Counted from the stretch's first letter, positions 35,056 through 45,013 are shown. The stretch is 64,000 bases of DNA from Paractinoplanes pyxinae (GCF_026626335.1 NZ_JAPNTZ010000018.1:124001-188000), one strand, 5' to 3'. Made by a program: numbers and translations. Notes: generated from the letters alone by a model not told the origin.

Positions 35056-38000
35056 CGGCGGATCTCGTAGGTGGTGGCGTCGACCCAGTTCTTCGGTTCG
35101 TTCGGATCGCGTCCAGCGGTGAGGGCGGCGGCGATGTCGATGCCGTCGACGATGCGGGCGCGTAGCCGCAGGAAGGACAGGTTGCGTCGCAGGTCGCCGT
35201 CGTTGCGGAGTTTGACGACGACGGATCCGGGGCCGGTGAAGGCGGCGTCGACGCCGGCGTCGTGCAGGCCGGTGGCGCAGACCAGTTGCAGGCCGGTGTG
35301 GGCGGCGAGCCGGTGTTGCATGGCGATGAGGGTTTCGGCGGACGCGGCACCGAAGGGGTTGTCCAGCAGCAGGGTCCCGGGTGGTCGGGCGCCGCCAGGG
35401 CGGTGGGTGCTGCGTACGCCGGACAGGGCGCAGTAGACGAGGACGGCCAGGGTGAGAACTTGGCCGCCGGAGAATTCCTGCGGGATGCGGTCGGGTGGGC
35501 AGTAGATGACTTTGCCGTCGATGCGGGGCTTGAGGATCTCGATGGACCACGCGCCGGCGCGGAGGCGGTCGAGGACGGTGTCGCGGACGGCGTCGGCAAG
35601 CCAGCGGGCGCGGACCTCAGCTGAGGAGGCCCGTTTGGGATTGGCGGCGAGTTCGGTGGCCCAGGCGTCGATGCGGTCAGCCAGACGGGCGGCTGCTTCG
35701 TCGTCGGTCGCTTCCTCGAAGCGGATCTTGATGGCCGGGTGGTCGGAGAATTCGCCGAGTCCCGCGGGCAGGCGAGAGGCGCGGGTCACTTCGCGCAGCA
35801 GCCGGCGTTGCTCGCGGCAGAGGGTGAGTAGTCCGTCGCGCAGGATGGTCCGGTGGGTGTCGAGGTCGTTGAGGTCGGCGCGGGCGGATTCGGCCATGGA
35901 TTGGATCCGGTGGGCGAGGGTTTGCGCTTCGGTGATCAGGTCGGCGTCGGGCAGGGCTCGGAGCCGGGCAGCGGCCGGGGCGTCCAGGTCGCGCCAGCGG
36001 GGTTCGTTGGCGCCGGCGCGGACGTTGGTGACGGCTTCGCCCAGCAGGTCACGAGCGGTGCGTTCGGCAGTTTCCGCTTGGCGATGGGCTTGGAACAGAG
36101 TGCGCATGTCGATCCGGGCGGTGTCTTTGCCGCCGGCGTAGATGCGGTCGGTGTGCATGAGTTCGGCGGGCCACATGCCGATGGTGTCGTTGAATGCGCT
36201 GATGTCGGCCACGACGGCGGCGTGCAACTCTTCGGCGTCGTGCTGGGCCTGCTCGGCGGCTTCGCGGCGCGCGAGCAGCTCGGCGTTGTGAATCTCGAGG
36301 CGTTCCAGCAGGTGCGGGATGTCCGTGGGTGTGGCCGGTAGCCACTGCGGGGTGTTGGAAAAGTCGATGTGGTTCTGCCGGTCGCTGGAGGCCGGAGTTG
36401 CCTCCCGGACTTCCGTGGCGGCGTTCTCCTGTTCGGTGACTGCTCGAAGGTGGGCTTTCGCGGCCTCGTCCGCCTCGGCCCGCGACCGGTTTTGCGCGGC
36501 GATCAGCGCGTCACGTGATGAGGCGGAGGTGGAGCGGGCCAGAACGACGGCTCGCTGCACGACAAGTGGGGCAAACCGGTCACGACGTTCGATGGCCTGG
36601 TCCAGATGCCGTTGCGCGCGGTTGAGGAATTCGGCCTCCCGCAGGCCTTGTTCGGCAGAGGTGAGTTCCCTGCGCAGTGACTCCCAGGCGGCCTGGACGA
36701 CGGCGAGGTTTCCGCCGGGGTCGGCAGCGGCGTCTTCGACGCCCAGTTCGTCGCGCGCTGTCTGCCAGGTCCGGCGGTCCGCGCGAGCCTGAGCGGCGGC
36801 GCCAAGGCCGGCGGACATCCGGGCCTTGGCGGCGGCTCGGTTCTCTTCGGCGAGGGCGAGCCATCGTACGGCGTCAGCCTCGGCCGTCGCGATGTGTGCT
36901 CGCTGGTCGGCTGCAGTAGCGGCGGTGTCGGCGATGGCGACGAGTTGGGCAGCCTGCGCGGCGGTGTCTCGTGCGTGCTGGTGTTCGCGTCGTGCTTGGT
37001 CGGCGAGGCGGCGATGCTGGGCGGCTGCTTGACGTTGGCGGTCGCGTTCGGCGCTCAGGGTGGTCTTGCGCCGTACGGCCGATTCCACCTGGTCGGCTGA
37101 GCTTGTCGAGGTGGCGAGCAGTGCGGATCGTGTGGTGGCGGGCCAGCTGTCGGTGAAGGCGGAGCATGACGCGGCTGCTGCCCGGTGTGCTTCGGCAGCG
37201 GTGCGGGCTTCGGCCAGCTTCTGGCCCTGCTGTTGTTGGGTGGTCTCGAGTTCGGCGCGGGCGGCGCGGGCCCATTCACGGTCCCATGTCGCGCGGTGCG
37301 GTACGACCACGTGCCGCGGTCCCGGATCGGTGCGGGCGGCGGCACTGCTCGTCGACGTGGGTGCGACGGTGACCGTGACCGGTACACGGGTTCGGGGCTT
37401 GGCCTGCGTGAGATGGGTGATGGCCGCGGCAAAGCGGTGGGGATCGGAGACGATGACGGCGCCGGCGATCTCCGGACGGGCGGCGATGAACGCGGGCCGA
37501 TCGGTGGGCTCGATGATGTTGCGTTCGATCCAGTCCAGGCCGGTGACTGCTCCGATGCGCTCGGCCAGCAGGATGTCGAGAACGGCGAGCACGTCGGCGC
37601 CGGTGGGGGCGGTGCCTGCCTCGTCGAGGTGCGCCAGCTCGTCGCGGGCGGCTCGGACCTGGCGTTCGTGGTCGGCTGCGCGCTCGTCGGCACGCCGTGC
37701 GGACTGTCCGGCCAGCTCGACGACGCGGCCGACGTCGGACACGTCGGCGGGCGTGCCGCCGAGCAGGGCGGTCACGGTGTCGTTCGCGGCGATGGCGGCG
37801 AGTTGGGCGTCGAAGGCCTCCAGCCTGATCCGGTCGGCGTTGGCCGCGGTGCGCAGTTCGACGAGTTGTTCCTCAAGGTTGTCCAGATCCGTCTGGAGGT
37901 CGTCGAAGGCGGTCTCGGCGGTCTTGGCCAGGCCGTCTTGCCGTTCTATCTCCGCGGCGGCCGCCTCGATCGCATCGTGCCACCGGCGCAGGCATCGCGC

Positions 38001-39578
38001 GGGACGTTCACCCGGCAGCAGCCACCCTGCCTCATAGGCTGCCTCGGTGGCCGCCTCGGCGGTCTGGATGGCCGCGTCGATGCGGGCCAGTTCCTGGCGT
38101 GCCGCGTCGCGAGCGCCTTCTGCCTCCTTCTCGAGGTCGAGGGCTTCACCGAGGGCCTGCTCGCCCTCCCGCGCTTGTTCGTCGGCGGCTTCAGCAACGG
38201 CATCAGCCTCTGCGATCAGGCCGTTCAGGCGGCCCGCGACTGCTGCCGCGGCTCGCGTGACCTGTTCGCGCAGGGGTGCCAGCTCCGCGTGCGCAGCCTC
38301 GTAGGCGATCTTCGCGGCGTCGCGTTGTTCACGGGCCACGTCCACCTCGAGAACCCGGTCGACCGCCTCCCAGGCGTCTCTTTCCCTCGCGGCATCGGCG
38401 GCCAGCCCGGCGCGGCGCAGGACGGCGGCGTCGGCTTCGGCGAGCCGATGCCGTGCTCGTTCCAGTTGCAACTGCAGCCGGATGTCGCTGATCTGGCCGT
38501 ACTCCCGGCGCGCGGCGGCCAGCTCCCGGACGGCGGCCTCGACGGCCCTCGTCAGATCACTGAGCGCGGCGGTGTCTTGGGCCACGCGGTTGGACAGTGC
38601 GGCCGCATGTTCACCGCCGGCGACTCTGGCCTTGAGCGCCAGGGCGACTTTCTCGTCCAGCGCGGCTGTTCGTTGGGCCAGCAGTTCGACTCGTGGGGCC
38701 AGTTCCGTGCCGAATCCGGCGAGGGCGTCCAGGTAGGGCCGCTGTGCGGCGAGTTCGGCGTAGGGGCCGAGTTTGCCGGTGAAGTCGGTGATCTCCCGGT
38801 CGTCGTTGAGGGCGGCGATGAAGAACCGCACCACGTTGTCCGGCGAGTCGAAACTGGCGAGCAGTTTCTCGGCGCCGGCCTCGGAGTCGTTCATGCGCAT
38901 CTGATAGCTGAACAGCACAGGGTCGATGCTGGTGCGGTCCTGCAGGGCCTGCGTCCACTCCGTTTGGATCCGGGTGAGGACCCATTGCGTTCGAGGATTG
39001 CTCGACATCAGGTCAGTGACTTGCGCGAGGTAGGTTTCCAGGCCCGTGCGGCGGCCGTCGGTGACGAACGGCAGGTCGTCGATGCCGGGCAGGCCCGGCC
39101 CGGTGCGGAACAGGTACCACGCCCGGTGCATGTTCGTGGTGGAGCGTTGTTTGTGGCCGGGCTGACGGCGGCCGTCCTTCCACTCCATCACCGCGCCGGT
39201 GACGGTGCGGGTTCCGGTCGTGGCGTCTTCCCATTCGCAGAGGATGTGGGAGGTGTCGCCGGTGAGGACGTAGTCACCCAGGTTCTTGCCGCCGACCTGG
39301 GCACGGGAGGCGGGTACGACCAGGCTGCACACCAGCGTGATCAGCGTGGATTTCCCGCCGGTGTTCGTCAACGACAGCAACACGCGGGAGGCGGCGCCGT
39401 CGCTGGTGGTGAAGTCCACGTCGAGCGGGTCGAACCGGGCTCCGTCGGGGCCGACGCCGTGCAGGCAGATGCGGCGCAGCCGCAACGGCGGAACCGGGAG
39501 CCGGTCCGGTGGTTGCTCGGCAGCCTGGGTGAACAGGTCGACGGCGGCGATCGTGTGGTGCGGTCCGATGTCGGTCAC
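35052..39578 (-). CDS. jetC: Wadjet JetC: SMC-like ATPase
   Basis: This is a 1508-aa protein. Walker A is SLTNTGGKSTLI (about 69-80), with the N-terminal domain recognising DNA topology. Between about 300 and 1250 it is a long Ala/Glu/Arg-rich coiled coil with a hinge region in the middle. Near the C terminus are the ABC signature EFSGGQVLTLAVL and Walker B GTLLLDNPFGAAS, as in MukB-like SMC proteins. JetC dimers with JetA and JetB extrude loops of closed circular DNA. The GTG at 39578 overlaps the jetB stop (GTGA). It is longer than the ~1100-1200 aa I recall as typical, so the coiled coil may be extended. Confidence 0.92.
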   Translation of the reverse strand: MTDIGPHHTIAAVDLFTQAAEQPPDRLPVPPLRLRRICLHGVGPDGARFDPLDVDFTTSDGAASRVLLSLTNTGGKSTLITLVCSLVVPASRAQVGGKNLGDYVLTGDTSHILCEWEDATTGTRTVTGAVMEWKDGRRQPGHKQRSTTNMHRAWYLFRTGPGLPGIDDLPFVTDGRRTGLETYLAQVTDLMSSNPRTQWVLTRIQTEWTQALQDRTSIDPVLFSYQMRMNDSEAGAEKLLASFDSPDNVVRFFIAALNDDREITDFTGKLGPYAELAAQRPYLDALAGFGTELAPRVELLAQRTAALDEKVALALKARVAGGEHAAALSNRVAQDTAALSDLTRAVEAAVRELAAARREYGQISDIRLQLQLERARHRLAEADAAVLRRAGLAADAARERDAWEAVDRVLEVDVAREQRDAAKIAYEAAHAELAPLREQVTRAAAAVAGRLNGLIAEADAVAEAADEQAREGEQALGEALDLEKEAEGARDAARQELARIDAAIQTAEAATEAAYEAGWLLPGERPARCLRRWHDAIEAAAAEIERQDGLAKTAETAFDDLQTDLDNLEEQLVELRTAANADRIRLEAFDAQLAAIAANDTVTALLGGTPADVSDVGRVVELAGQSARRADERAADHERQVRAARDELAHLDEAGTAPTGADVLAVLDILLAERIGAVTGLDWIERNIIEPTDRPAFIAARPEIAGAVIVSDPHRFAAAITHLTQAKPRTRVPVTVTVAPTSTSSAAARTDPGPRHVVVPHRATWDREWARAARAELETTQQQQGQKLAEARTAAEAHRAAAASCSAFTDSWPATTRSALLATSTSSADQVESAVRRKTTLSAERDRQRQAAAQHRRLADQARREHQHARDTAAQAAQLVAIADTAATAADQRAHIATAEADAVRWLALAEENRAAAKARMSAGLGAAAQARADRRTWQTARDELGVEDAAADPGGNLAVVQAAWESLRRELTSAEQGLREAEFLNRAQRHLDQAIERRDRFAPLVVQRAVVLARSTSASSRDALIAAQNRSRAEADEAAKAHLRAVTEQENAATEVREATPASSDRQNHIDFSNTPQWLPATPTDIPHLLERLEIHNAELLARREAAEQAQHDAEELHAAVVADISAFNDTIGMWPAELMHTDRIYAGGKDTARIDMRTLFQAHRQAETAERTARDLLGEAVTNVRAGANEPRWRDLDAPAAARLRALPDADLITEAQTLAHRIQSMAESARADLNDLDTHRTILRDGLLTLCREQRRLLREVTRASRLPAGLGEFSDHPAIKIRFEEATDDEAAARLADRIDAWATELAANPKRASSAEVRARWLADAVRDTVLDRLRAGAWSIEILKPRIDGKVIYCPPDRIPQEFSGGQVLTLAVLVYCALSGVRSTHRPGGARPPGTLLLDNPFGAASAETLIAMQHRLAAHTGLQLVCATGLHDAGVDAAFTGPGSVVVKLRNDGDLRRNLSFLRLRARIVDGIDIAAALTAGRDPNEPKNWVDATTYEIRR

Positions 39579-40294
39579 GGGCGGTCCTCGTCGACCTCGG
39601 TGAGCTGATTGACGATCACGTACAGGTCGGAGTCCTCGCACAGCACGGTGACCGCGTGCCGGAAACGTGGCCGGGCCAGCCAGGTGCCGCCGTCGGTGTC
39701 GCCGCGGGCGGTCAGGTAGCCGGCGTCGGTCAGCAGGCGGCATACCCGGTTGACCAGGCCGGGGCGGTCATTGGTGGAGCGTCGTCGCGCGTTCGGGCGT
39801 GCCGTCTGCAGGCCGGCCCATTGCCGCCAGGCCTCGACCAGGTCGTCGTCGACCGGACCGTCTTCGCCGGTCGCCTCGGCGTGGGCCTGCACGGCGCGGT
39901 CGAGGGCGTCGACGACGGACTGGGTGGTGAACACGGCTACCCGGTCCGGGTCGTCGAGCATCGCGCTGTCCGGGTACGCGGTGCGGGCGATCGTGAGGAT
40001 CACCGCTCCGATCGCCGCCCGGTGCGCCGGTTGCGCCCGCTTGACGACGTCGGACGCGGTGACCCGCAGCGGCGAGTCAGGGTTGGCGGTGGCCACGATG
40101 CCGTCACGGTCATCGACAAGCAGGTAGAGGCCGGCGCCGGTGAAGACCGCGTCGACGGTGGCGGCGAAGTCCGGCTCGTTGCGGTACCGGGTCACGACCC
40201 GGTGGTAGTCGTCGTGGCGGCCCGGTGTTTCTCGCGGCCGGCTGGCCCATGCCAGCATCCGGCCGACGTCGACGCTGTCATTGCTGGCGCTCAT
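39575..40294 (-). CDS. jetB: Wadjet JetB: MukE/KITE-like subunit
   Basis: This is a 239-aa protein with winged-helix character (PGLVNRVCRLLTDAGYLTAR and LARPRFRHAVTVLCEDSDLY). JetB is the MukE-like (KITE) partner that bridges the kleisin JetA and the SMC JetC. ATG 40294 overlaps the jetA stop (ATGA), and its own stop overlaps jetC, so the order and couplings of the Wadjet operon are preserved. The identification relies mainly on position and length. Confidence 0.85.
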   Translation of the reverse strand: MSASNDSVDVGRMLAWASRPRETPGRHDDYHRVVTRYRNEPDFAATVDAVFTGAGLYLLVDDRDGIVATANPDSPLRVTASDVVKRAQPAHRAAIGAVILTIARTAYPDSAMLDDPDRVAVFTTQSVVDALDRAVQAHAEATGEDGPVDDDLVEAWRQWAGLQTARPNARRRSTNDRPGLVNRVCRLLTDAGYLTARGDTDGGTWLARPRFRHAVTVLCEDSDLYVIVNQLTEVDEDRP

Positions 40295-41841
40295 GCTGCC
40301 TCCGCGGTGTCCGGGACATCGACGCGCCCGGCTGCTGGTTCCTCGATGTCGGCGGTGACCCATCCCGGCATCAGCAGGAGATCGGCCGTCCGGAGCAGGT
40401 CGCTGCTGAGCTGGCTGCCGGTGTCCACGGCGACGAGGACCCGGTCGCCGGCCGACCGTCCTGCCAGCCGCGCCGCCCACGCCCGGTGGGCGGCGTGCAC
40501 CATCGCTGCCGCCAGCAGTTCGGGATTCAGCGGCTCACCGTCATCGTCGCTGACCTGCGAAGCGAGCTCATCGGACCGGGCGACCAGCTGGGACAGCCGT
40601 ACCGGCTCGTCGACCGCTGCGAAGATCGCCTCGACGGTGTCCTCGTAGGTCTCCCACCACTCCGGCGCTTCATCGTCGTCGAACTCCGGCGGCTCGAACT
40701 GCTCCCCCGGCTCTGGCACCCGGGCTGGGGCGCACAGTTCGTCGGTCAGGACGGCCAACGACGGCAGCCACCGGGCCGACAGGCCGCCGACGGCCGCGAC
40801 CAGCCGATCGGCCAGCGCAGCGGCTGTCGCCGTCGGCGCGGCCAGACACGGGTTGAGCAGGTCCCGGCCGAGGTCGGAACGGTGCGTCGAGCGCGGGGCA
40901 CGAACAAATCGGTCGTCCAGCGCCTCCCGCAGCCTGGTCCGCGCGCCGATCAGGTGGGTGTGCAGCTCGTCGTGCCGGTGACGGCACTCGCGGAGGATCT
41001 CGATCAGCGTGTTAGCTGCCTGTAGCTTGACCCGGTCGTCCAGTTCGAACCGCCGCTCGGCGACCGCCTCCAGCAGCGAGGACTCGCCCGCCAGACGTTC
41101 CCGGACGTGCAGCAACGCCGCATCGAGTAACGCGGGCACTTCGCTGACCCAGTCGTGGGTGTCCGGGTCGATGAGGGTGTCGGCGATGATCCGGCGGATC
41201 CGTTCCTGATACTGGATCGACTGGTAGCGGGCGTAGCGGGCGATCTGCACCGCGGATTCGATCGCTCCGCGGGCGATCAATGCGGTCAGCTGCGCCTCGG
41301 TGGCGATCTGCGCCGCTTCGATGTCCAGGTCGAGCGCGTCGATGAAGATGTTGATCGCCTGCTCGGAGGCGCGTAGATATTCCACAGCGTCGCCGCCGCC
41401 GGCATGCACGTACAGCAGCCGGAAACGCTGCGCGCGCCATTGCGGCCCTGCCCCGGTGTACGTCAGGTAAGGAACTGTTTCGATGTCGGTGGTCACCAGG
41501 GAGACGACGACGCGCTCCGCCACCGCCGCCCATTGGTTGCCGGCGGCGTCCGGCGCCTGCCGAGCGGCCTGGCTGGTCGCATAGTCGACGGTTTCGTCCC
41601 ACGTCTTGCCGGCCGAGATCCCCATCGCCAGCGCAACTTGATCGATGACGGCGAGCGCGATGGTGAACAGGTCGTACCGGTGCCAGAAGTCGCCGTCGAG
41701 GCTGGACTTCGTCCGCTCGATGTCGGCCAGAACCTGAATGGGTGCGAGTGCGCGCCGGCGCCGGGCGATGGACGTGTCATCGGTCGGGATGGTGATGTCC
41801 CAGTCGACGGGCTCCACCGGCACGTCCCACTCGCTTGGCAC
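40291..41841 (-). CDS. jetA: Wadjet JetA: MukF/kleisin-like subunit
   Basis: This is a 516-aa protein from GTG 41841, with AAGGAG seven bases upstream; a GTG at 41865 would add eight residues. The protein is almost all helical, with charged stretches (LDIEAAQIATEAQLTALIAR, and acidic EFDDDEAPEWWETYEDTVEA). JetA is the kleisin that links the SMC heads. It is the first gene of the operon; the order A, B, C, D and the four overlapping junctions fit the published Wadjet organisation. Identification is by context and overall fold rather than a sharp motif. Confidence 0.87.
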   Translation of the reverse strand: MPSEWDVPVEPVDWDITIPTDDTSIARRRRALAPIQVLADIERTKSSLDGDFWHRYDLFTIALAVIDQVALAMGISAGKTWDETVDYATSQAARQAPDAAGNQWAAVAERVVVSLVTTDIETVPYLTYTGAGPQWRAQRFRLLYVHAGGGDAVEYLRASEQAINIFIDALDLDIEAAQIATEAQLTALIARGAIESAVQIARYARYQSIQYQERIRRIIADTLIDPDTHDWVSEVPALLDAALLHVRERLAGESSLLEAVAERRFELDDRVKLQAANTLIEILRECRHRHDELHTHLIGARTRLREALDDRFVRAPRSTHRSDLGRDLLNPCLAAPTATAAALADRLVAAVGGLSARWLPSLAVLTDELCAPARVPEPGEQFEPPEFDDDEAPEWWETYEDTVEAIFAAVDEPVRLSQLVARSDELASQVSDDDGEPLNPELLAAAMVHAAHRAWAARLAGRSAGDRVLVAVDTGSQLSSDLLRTADLLLMPGWVTADIEEPAAGRVDVPDTAEAA

Positions 41842-43167
41842 TCGTGATCTCCTTCCCACCCGCACACCGCGGGAGATCGACCGCCGTGAGGTGCCCGGCC
41901 CGACACGCCGTCATTCTAGGAGACCAGTCCGACACTTTCGGTAATCACATTGGTTGATCTCGAAAGCCGGATGGCCGGTACGGTCCGGTTATGTGTTCCA
42001 CGACCTCGGGTGTCTCGCCGACCGGCGGCCACCGGCCGTTGGCGGGCGGCCGGCCTGACCTCCTTCCGGTCCATGCGCGTGCTGTTCGTCGACCTCCCGG
42101 ACACCGCCCATGCCCACCGCGCGACCCGCCATGGTCGTGCACGGGCTCTCCGGGTCACACCGTCGCCACCCGGTAACGCAACGACGTGGCGAAAGTTCTG
42201 ATCCGACATGTCGGTCGCAACGGCAGGCGGTACACCAGCCGCAGCCATTGTCTTACCGGCCCGGCGCAGGCACCGCTCGAGTCGAACACCCAAGCAGGGC
42301 CGCCATATTGGCACAACGGCGCTCTCCCGACTCCGCCCCAGCGACGAGCACCTGTTCCAGTTGCTCTGATCGTCATCCGGGGAAGGGGAACGGCCGACAT
42401 CGATACATTACGCACGTCGCACGGGCGCATTTTGGCGAGGTCATACTGCTGGCACAGCTCGGCGAGACTTACCGCTCCTGGGTGGGCGGCGCCGTATGAA
42501 GGTCGTTTTCATTGCCTCCTCGCTGCTGGATCGGCTCATCGATGAGCCGGGCAGCGCGCTGGCCCAGTGATACCGAACCGACTCGGTGACACCGGAACTG
42601 CCCACATAGGTAGCACCGGGTCGATCACATGACCGGTACGGTGCTGGCCGACGATGCGGCCGAACCGAGCCCGCTGGTCCTGGGCGCACTGGAGCGGCTG
42701 CCGGCCGCCACCTGCCTCTCGGTGTTCGATTCTGAGGCTGCCGATGGCCGGCAGGACGACCGGGCTGGAATGCCAGCGTTGAATCCATCCGGCGGGCGAT
42801 CGCTCACATCGAGGGGAATCCTGTAGCCCAGCGCATCACCGGTTCGTTTTTCGCGTATCCGTTCTGCGCCGTGCCGGGTATCCGGCAACCGTCCCAAGCA
42901 CGAGGCTTGAAGCGGAGTCGTTCGTCGCTGCCGCCTATGTCATGAGCCTCATTCGTGGCTCTGTCTGACGCTGAACTGCTGGCTGAGCTCGCGCGTCAGC
43001 TCAGCGCACAACCCGCCCCTGAACGCACCGCAGGAGCCGGGTCGCGCTAGCTACGGAGTCGGTGGTCGACGCGCTGGACATGCCCGGTGGTGCATCGGCG
43101 ATGTGGGAAGTGCGCTGTGTCGTCGATGCGTTGCGGCGCGGGCACGGGACCGTAGAGGTGGCTGGCT
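41842..43167. other. Long stretch of broken coding remnants, upstream of jetA
   Basis: About 1.3 kb has no intact gene. Protein-like fragments appear in shifting frames, for example SIRRAIAHIEGNPVAQRITG (third frame near 42790-42850) and a 31-residue GTG-started frame at 42955-43050 ending in RTAGAGSR. They look like decayed genes rather than a functional one. The jetA promoter is expected at its left edge. Confidence 0.5.
41913..41918 (-). promoter_or_regulatory. Candidate -10 element for the Wadjet operon
   Basis: On the minus strand TAGAAT (41918-41913) lies about 70 bases before the jetA GTG and fits the actinobacterial -10 consensus. A -35-like TGTCGG lies about 17 bases upstream but is weak. 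Confidence 0.3.
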
Positions 43168-43992
43168 GTGCACGAACACGGGGTGGTGGTGATCGGCGCC
43201 TCCGCGGGCGGTATCCACGCTCTGCACGAGGTGCTCGGTGGGCTGCCGGCCGGGCTGTCGGCTAGCGTACTGGTCGTTGTCCACACGCCGCCCACGTCCC
43301 CGAGGCTGCTGCCCGATGTGCTCGCCCGCTGCGGGCCGCTGCCCGCGGCGTACGCCGTGCCCGGCCAGCGCCTCACAGCCGGGCTGGTGACGATCGCCCC
43401 GCCCGGGCAGCACCTGGTGCTGACCGCTGGTGATGTGCTGCGTCTGCACTGTGGACCGCTGGTCCACCGCGCGCGTCCGGCCGTCGACCCACTGCTGCAC
43501 AGCGTCGCTGGCGTCTGTCGAAACCGGGCGATCGCGGTGGTTCTGTCCGGGCGGCTGCGCGACGGCGCGGACGGGGCTGCCGCTGTGGCCGCGAACGGCG
43601 GGACTGTCCTGGTGCAGGATCCGGTCGACGCCGCCAACCGGGGCATGCCCCTCGCCGCCCTGGAGCTTCCCGACGCCGCGGTCTGGCCTGCCGCCAAGCT
43701 CGGTCCGGTCATCGCTGATCTGATTGATGCCGCCGTGCCCGCCGCACGGGACGGGCATGACACAGCGGGAGGTTCGGGCCCACGCGGGAGCGCTGAGATC
43801 GACGAGGCGCTGTGGGTCGCGGTGTCGCGGCTGCAGACGCACGCGGACGGCCAGCGTCGCCTCCTGCAGCGACTGCAGCCCGGCACATTGATCGCTGCCC
43901 AGTGCCAGGCACGGGCTGAACGCGCCCTGCATGCCGCGCAGGTCATCACCGACCGCGTGTTGCCGATCATCCGTGGCGAGGCCGAGGAGTAA
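43168..43992 (+). CDS. cheB: Orphan CheB-like methylesterase
   Basis: This is a 274-aa protein from GTG 43168. It contains the catalytic domain only: VVIGASAGGIHALHEVL (active Ser of GASAGG), VVVHTPPTSPRLLPDVL (His), and LSGRLRDGADGAAAVAANGG (Asp of the DGA motif). The response-regulator receiver domain is absent. CheB removes methyl groups from chemoreceptor glutamates. No receptor, CheA, CheR or CheW is near, so its role is unclear; orphan CheB proteins in non-motile actinobacteria often act in signalling with PAS or ANTAR partners. Helical C terminus (about 205-274) is a small extension. Confidence 0.85.
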   Translation: MHEHGVVVIGASAGGIHALHEVLGGLPAGLSASVLVVVHTPPTSPRLLPDVLARCGPLPAAYAVPGQRLTAGLVTIAPPGQHLVLTAGDVLRLHCGPLVHRARPAVDPLLHSVAGVCRNRAIAVVLSGRLRDGADGAAAVAANGGTVLVQDPVDAANRGMPLAALELPDAAVWPAAKLGPVIADLIDAAVPAARDGHDTAGGSGPRGSAEIDEALWVAVSRLQTHADGQRRLLQRLQPGTLIAAQCQARAERALHAAQVITDRVLPIIRGEAEE

Positions 43993-44790
43993 CGCGCTCG
44001 GCGTCATCCCGCCGTCCGCACACGACCGAGCCCGCAACTCGCACCGCACCGGCGCCGCGTGGACGCTGCGCATCGTCGCGGCGATCCTCGGTAACCCGCG
44101 CTACACCGGCCGACAGGTCTGGAACCGACAATCGGTCGACCACCACGAGAGCGACTCTGGCGACAAGACCACCCGCGAGCCAGGCCGGAAGCCGACGCAC
44201 GGCTGGAACACCAAGGACCAGTGGGTGATCTCCACCCAACAAGCCCACCCGCCGCTGATCAGTGAGGCCGACTTCGTCCGCGCCCAGCACGTCAACGCGA
44301 TCACCCGCCCCGACGACGGCGGCACGCCGCGCCGCTACCAACTCACCGGGCTGGTGCTCTGCGGGCTGTGCGGGCGCCGTGCCGAGGGACATTGGGCGAA
44401 CGGTCGGGCCCGCTACCGGTGCCGGCACGGCGCCACCAGCAGCCGCGACGCCACCGCCGGCCGGATGCCTACGCTCTACCTACGCGAGGACCAGCTCCTG
44501 ACCCAGGTGGCTGCGCAACTTCCCGACGTCCACCCGGACGACATCACCGCGCACATGAGAGCCCGTCAGATGACGATCGTCTGCACCGCAGTCAGTGCCA
44601 CGCTGGAGATCCTAGCGGCGACCGGTGGAAAGCACGGGCTGAAGGGGCCGATCCAGCCGACCATCCCGGGGCTGGGACACCGATCAAGCGGCGGAAAAGA
44701 GAAACCCCCACCGCCGCCCCCCACGAAACGTGAAAGGCATTTGTGGGGGTTAACGTGTCCGGAGGGGGACTTGAACCCCCACGCCCGATA
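43990..44790 (+). pseudogene. 5'-truncated serine recombinase (recombinase domain and zinc ribbon)
   Basis: The frame from about 43990 encodes the C-terminal part of a large serine recombinase: AAWTLRIVAAILGNPRYTGR and QVWNRQSVDH (Recombinase domain) then LTGLVLCGLCGRRAEGHWAN with C-x2-C...C zinc ribbon residues. The N-terminal resolvase domain with the catalytic Ser is missing; the frame opens only within cheB and has no start with a ribosome binding site. The 3' end runs to within the tRNA gene. It is probably the relic of an element integrated at the tRNA-Leu. Confidence 0.8.
44717..44749 (-). terminator. Hairpin after tRNA-Leu
   Basis: CCCCCAC and GTGGGGG (44717-44724 and 44743-44749 on the plus strand) can form a 7-bp stem, 7 bases beyond the 3' end of the minus-strand tRNA. 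It would terminate tRNA transcription; the lack of a U-tract is usual here. Confidence 0.45.
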
Positions 44791-44840
44791 AAGGGCACTA
44801 GCACCTCAAGCTAGCGCGTCTGCCATTCCGCCACCCGGAC
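44756..44840 (-). tRNA. tRNA-Leu (anticodon GAG)
   Basis: The minus strand from 44840 begins with GTCCGGG, which pairs with the CCCGGAC-type acceptor 3' half ending CTCCGGAC plus discriminator A. The anticodon arm CTAGC-TTGAGGT-GCTAG has the anticodon GAG. A long variable arm (GCCCTTTATCGGGC) and the T arm GGGGGTTCAAGTCCCCC confirm a class II tRNA-Leu. CCA is not encoded. The 3' end faces the recombinase relic at 43990-44790, a position typical of tRNA-integrating elements. Confidence 0.93.
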
Positions 44841-45013
44841 CTGCATGCTGCCTGTTCGGGGCCGACCGAGGTCGGCGTCCCGGCGGGCCGCACAGGAGAG
44901 AACTGTACACGGCCTTGCCAGGGGGTTGCAGGGAGGGTGGGGGTGCGGACAAAAGGGGGCATACGTTCCTGTTGAGCGGGGTGGGGTGGCCTGGGGGGAT
45001 TGTTGCGGGCAGC

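Noticed and set aside
37185..39608. 807-aa plus-strand frame
   Set aside because: Antisense shadow of JetC.
44756..44840. tRNA 3'-end direct repeat as the att site of the 9.5-44.8 kb region
   Set aside because: I searched the left side by eye for a second copy of the tRNA 3' end and found none, so I do not claim that island boundary.
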